From assembly GCF_015222005.1 (NCBI RefSeq), contig NZ_JADFFL010000006.1:124001-188000 (forward strand): a stretch of DNA of 64,000 nt, given 5' to 3'. This document shows positions 61,278-64,000 of the stretch, piece after piece; the first letter of the stretch is position 1; the number at the start of each line of letters is the position of its first letter. This DNA comes from Mucilaginibacter myungsuensis (GTDB lineage Bacteria; Bacteroidota; Bacteroidia; Sphingobacteriales; Sphingobacteriaceae). The position numbers and the translations under genes are program-made. A model generated the notes under the pieces. That model was given only the letters and a program-made list of their open reading frames with translations, was not told the origin of the DNA and searched no databases.

Positions 61278-63086
61278 ATGACCCTGAACCTGAATTTTTT
61301 AAAACAACGCTGGCAACGAGTGACGGCCCGGGTGGTGATCATTACAGCCGCCGTGGTTTTGATCGGGTCGTTTTTGATCAACTTATATTTTTCGCCCATA
61401 TTGGGGCGTACAGTAAAAAATACCGTGCTGGAAGCTTCTGATAGCCTTTATCACGTCGATTTCAGCAGGGCCGACCTGCATGTGTTGCGCGGCAAGATCG
61501 TGATCTTCAATATCAATGTGCAGCCTGATATGGCAGTTTATAACAGGTTAAAGGCGCGTAACCTGCACCCCAATAACCTGTACCGCGTCCATATTAAAAA
61601 ACTGGCGCTGAATCATATTCATCCGTTCACGCTATATTTTAAGCGCAAACTGAACATCGGCCAGATCATTCTTAGTGCCCCCGAATTGAATGTGCAGTAT
61701 CAACAGAACCGCACTAAGGATACTACTCCTGTGGATAAACGCTCGCTATATGAGCGTATCAGCAAAACCCTGCATTCCATCAATGTTGGTTATATAGGAT
61801 TGAATGATGTGCAATTTAAATACGAAGACCATAGCGGCAACAAGGTAGCCATATCCGAACTAAAGGAGATGAACTTAAGTGCTACCGACCTGCTGATCGA
61901 CTCGACGTCGATGAAAGATACCAGTCGCTTCCTTTACTGCCGCGATGTGGTGACCGAACTGAATAACTTTACCGGCAAAGCCCCTAATGGCCTATACAAA
62001 TACCGGATGAAGTCGCTGACGCTATCGACACGGTCGCGCCAGTTGAATATCCAGAACCTGCAACTGGAGCCGGTAGATCCTGACCGTTTTTTTGATAAAA
62101 GCAGGAATGACCGGTTCACCATCAATATGGACTCGGTACAACTGAACGATTTTGATTTCCTTAGCTATCACAAATATCGCAAGCTTAGTGCAAGTAGCCT
62201 TAAACTAACTAACGGACGATTGGGCGTGTTCAATAACCCATACCTGAAAGAGCGTAACCGAATAGCGCAGGGTAAAAAGCAGATAGGCGACCGTGCGGTC
62301 ACGTTCCCCAATGCAGGAATCTATAAATTAAAGACCGATCTAAAGATAGATTCCGTTCAGATCAAAAACCTTCACGTTAGCTATACTGAGTTGAACGCCA
62401 AGTCGCAAAAAACTGGCTACGTTACCTTTAACCATACAAATGGCACTATCACTAACCTGACCACCAATGATGAGGCATTGCAAAAGAACAAGTATTGCAA
62501 CATTATATTAAAGACCAACTTTATGAGCAAGGCGGCGCTTGAGGTGGCTTTTAAATTTGATATGGCGGGCAGAGATCTTGCTTATAGTTATAAAGGCCAC
62601 CTTGGTGCTATGAACCTTGGGCGCGTTAATCCCGCAACTACAACTTTGGGCATGGTAAAGATACGGTCGGGCAATATGAGCAGCTTTGATTTCGATATTA
62701 AGGCTAACCGACACGGATCTAAAGGTAAGATCAGTTTTATTTACAGCGACTTTAAAGTAACACTGCTTAAGCCTGATACTGCCAAAAATAAAATGAAGAA
62801 GTTGACGCTGGCATCATTCTTCGCCAATGCGCTCATCATCAAACACAACAATCCGGATAATGTTGGCGAACTCCCGCGGGTAGGTTACGTAAATGTGGCC
62901 CGACCGATAGGTGATCCATTCTTTAAAACCATCATTCGAACTTTGATGTCCGGGATAAAGCAATGTATTGGCTACAATACAAAAAAAGAGAGCGAAATGA
63001 TGTCGCACGAAGCTAATCGCAAAGCGAAAAAAGAAGAGAAGGAAAAGGAAAAAGAGCGCAAGAAGCGCCATGAGAATAAAAAGTAG
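61278..63086 (+). CDS. Membrane-anchored protein with AsmA-like features, second paralogue
   Basis: A 602-residue paralogue of the previous protein: N-terminal helix (VVIITAAVVLIGSFLINLYF), then SLYHVDFSRADLHVLRGKIV, equivalent to SLYRIEYSDFDLNITSGNAT in the first, and a similar order of beta phrases (YGHLG-like YSYKGHLGAMNLGRVNP against FNYNGTLSNLDGRKLDK). It ends in a shorter Lys/Glu-rich tail (KKEEKEKEKERKKRHENKK). The two are cotranscribed and probably arose by tandem duplication, perhaps forming a heteromer. Confidence 0.7.
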   Translation: MTLNLNFLKQRWQRVTARVVIITAAVVLIGSFLINLYFSPILGRTVKNTVLEASDSLYHVDFSRADLHVLRGKIVIFNINVQPDMAVYNRLKARNLHPNNLYRVHIKKLALNHIHPFTLYFKRKLNIGQIILSAPELNVQYQQNRTKDTTPVDKRSLYERISKTLHSINVGYIGLNDVQFKYEDHSGNKVAISELKEMNLSATDLLIDSTSMKDTSRFLYCRDVVTELNNFTGKAPNGLYKYRMKSLTLSTRSRQLNIQNLQLEPVDPDRFFDKSRNDRFTINMDSVQLNDFDFLSYHKYRKLSASSLKLTNGRLGVFNNPYLKERNRIAQGKKQIGDRAVTFPNAGIYKLKTDLKIDSVQIKNLHVSYTELNAKSQKTGYVTFNHTNGTITNLTTNDEALQKNKYCNIILKTNFMSKAALEVAFKFDMAGRDLAYSYKGHLGAMNLGRVNPATTTLGMVKIRSGNMSSFDFDIKANRHGSKGKISFIYSDFKVTLLKPDTAKNKMKKLTLASFFANALIIKHNNPDNVGELPRVGYVNVARPIGDPFFKTIIRTLMSGIKQCIGYNTKKESEMMSHEANRKAKKEEKEKEKERKKRHENKK

Positions 63087-63136
63087 TTCAGTGGCAGTGG
63101 GAGTAGTAGTTGCGCCGTTCGTGGTTAAACAAATAA

Positions 63137-63505
63137 CTACTGACCCGCGGGCCAAAACGCATCCTCGATATGATTTAACCTGTGCGTGCCCTCACGTTGG
63201 ATCAGGATAGCGATGATATCAAATCGTACTTCGCCCTGGTGGTTCATCAGGTAAATATACTCGCCGGCGGCGGTGGCTATTAGTTTTTGCTTACGCTTGT
63301 CCACAAAATCTTCGGGTTCGCCAAAATAATTACCGCTGCGGGCTTTTACTTCCACGAAAATGATCTGTTTGTTCTTGTAGGCGATGATATCGATCTCGGC
63401 TTTGCCGTGGCACCAGTTCTCGTCCATGATCTCGTAACCGGTAGCTTCCAAGTGGGCTTTGGCTAATGCTTCGCCTTTGCGGCCAAGATCGTTGTGCGAT
63501 GCCAT
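63137..63505 (-). CDS. YraN family (UPF0102) endonuclease-like protein
   Basis: A 122-residue protein of the restriction endonuclease-like fold. It starts NDLGRKGEALAKAHLEATGY and has the PD-(D/E)XK-type residues in AEIDIIAYKN and IIFVEVKARSG. The role is unknown; members are predicted DNA-processing nucleases related to Holliday junction resolvases. Its ATG overlaps the stop of dnaG by one base, so the two are translationally coupled. Confidence 0.92.
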   Translation of the reverse strand: MASHNDLGRKGEALAKAHLEATGYEIMDENWCHGKAEIDIIAYKNKQIIFVEVKARSGNYFGEPEDFVDKRKQKLIATAAGEYIYLMNHQGEVRFDIIAILIQREGTHRLNHIEDAFWPAGQ

Positions 63506-64000
63506 TATTTAGATATAACGGTGCCGAAATATTCGGTGATCTTCTTCTCCACCTTTTTCATAAAGATGTACTGGCTTTGCAGTATCTCCTGGTCTGTCTC
63601 GCTGGTGCTGGTTTGCAGATCGGCCAACAATTTATTCAAGATCTTGCCTACCTTTTGTTTTTTAAGGTGGAAGATTGCGCCCAATACCGCAGCCCGCAGT
63701 TTCAACTCCTCGCCCGGCACAAAAATGCTGTGCATATCCAGCCAATTCTCGCTCAGCATATAGCGGGTAGCGATCATATCTACCGTAAGGTCAACAACCT
63801 GCTTTTCGTGGTAGTGGATAAAGTACTGCTCATCGGGCAGTTTACCCTGATCAATCTCCGACTTATAAATATCGATAAACTGCTTACAGGACGGATGGTC
63901 AAATTCTACATCGCTCAATTCCGCTATCATGAACGGGCCAATGTAAGTATTGGTGATGCCATCCCAATCGATCATTTTGTTACCATACAATAACAGCAAG
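63505..64000 (-). CDS. dnaG: DNA primase, 3' part only
   Basis: The last ~165 residues of a larger protein; the frame is open to the window edge and the Met at 63999 is internal. The sequence resembles the C-terminal region of Bacteroidota DnaG, which binds DnaB helicase: LSDVEFDHPSCKQFIDIYKS, DLTVDMIATRYMLSENWLDM, then FVPGEELKLRAAVLGAIFHL and a helical end. The zinc-binding and TOPRIM domains are outside the window. Identification rests on this C-terminal pattern alone. Confidence 0.75.
   Translation of the reverse strand, partial: LLLLYGNKMIDWDGITNTYIGPFMIAELSDVEFDHPSCKQFIDIYKSEIDQGKLPDEQYFIHYHEKQVVDLTVDMIATRYMLSENWLDMHSIFVPGEELKLRAAVLGAIFHLKKQKVGKILNKLLADLQTSTSETDQEILQSQYIFMKKVEKKITEYFGTVISK

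Overview
This window looks like chromosomal DNA of a Bacteroidota bacterium of the family Sphingobacteriaceae, close to Mucilaginibacter or Pedobacter. This is inferred from gene content, not from a database search. The supporting signs are promoters of the Bacteroidota type (TTG, 19-21 bases, then TAnnTTTG), little sign of Shine-Dalgarno sequences, DUF3857 and DUF3810 proteins, a PKD/Ig-like surface protein, the order miaB - sigma-54 regulator - lptE - TPR protein - secG, and a rplM-rpsI-rpsB-tsf ribosomal cluster. I see no phage, plasmid, CRISPR array, rRNA or tRNA gene.

Layout. 1-3.2 kb: 5' part of a surface protein gene and proBA (proline synthesis), all on the minus strand. 3.2-10.3 kb, plus strand: a DUF3810 membrane protein, a small hypothetical, two tandem DUF3857 proteins, aat and ruvC. 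10.3-17.8 kb, mostly minus: trmD, a patatin (plus), a VOC protein, an XRE regulator with two membrane proteins, DUF1398, an AraC regulator, rimM, rpsP and a polysaccharide deacetylase. 17.9-22.7 kb, plus: TolC and HlyD-type export proteins, gpsA, a LEA-like 11-mer repeat protein and a small lipoprotein. 23-29 kb: a DEAD-box helicase, a frameshifted antitoxin-like gene, NUDIX, plsC, a zinc-ribbon protein, pyrH and nagA. 29.6-36.4 kb, minus: tsf, rpsB, rpsI, rplM, a tyrosine phosphatase, an S1/P1 nuclease, a lipoprotein and fumC. 36.5-45.7 kb: small hypotheticals, a kinase-like protein, a Cthe_2159-type lipoprotein, dcd, a PPTase-lipB-SGNH operon, map and a frameshifted Tat-exported class V aminotransferase. 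45.7-53 kb: mscS, a pair of TPR/LRR proteins and groESL. 53.6-59.2 kb: the secG-to-miaB operon. 59.3-64 kb: two paralogous membrane-anchored proteins, yraN and the 3' end of dnaG.

The most unusual property of the window is the density of short dispersed repeats in and at the edges of genes. At least seven kinds recur or carry long inverted arms: a CCCCCTAAAGGGGG type, a roughly 110-base GTCATGGTGAGC...GCTCAGG element, a roughly 130-base MITE-like element, a GTTGTAA/TTACAAC type at operon junctions, an AAAGGCGAAAGG type that forms terminators, an ACCACAAAG type, and a CAGTGATCGG type. Several enter coding sequence: they supply the Aat stop codon, the DUF3810 C-terminus, the VOC N-terminus, an insertion in MiaB and what appears to be the signal peptide core of a lipoprotein.

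Other leads are an XRE-controlled pair of membrane proteins with four copies of an EDE motif and a strong upstream operator candidate, a transglutaminase/pseudo-transglutaminase pair, an LRR/TPR pair sharing an unrecognised C-terminal module, an isolated polyvalent-type kinase and two genes broken by single-base frameshifts.
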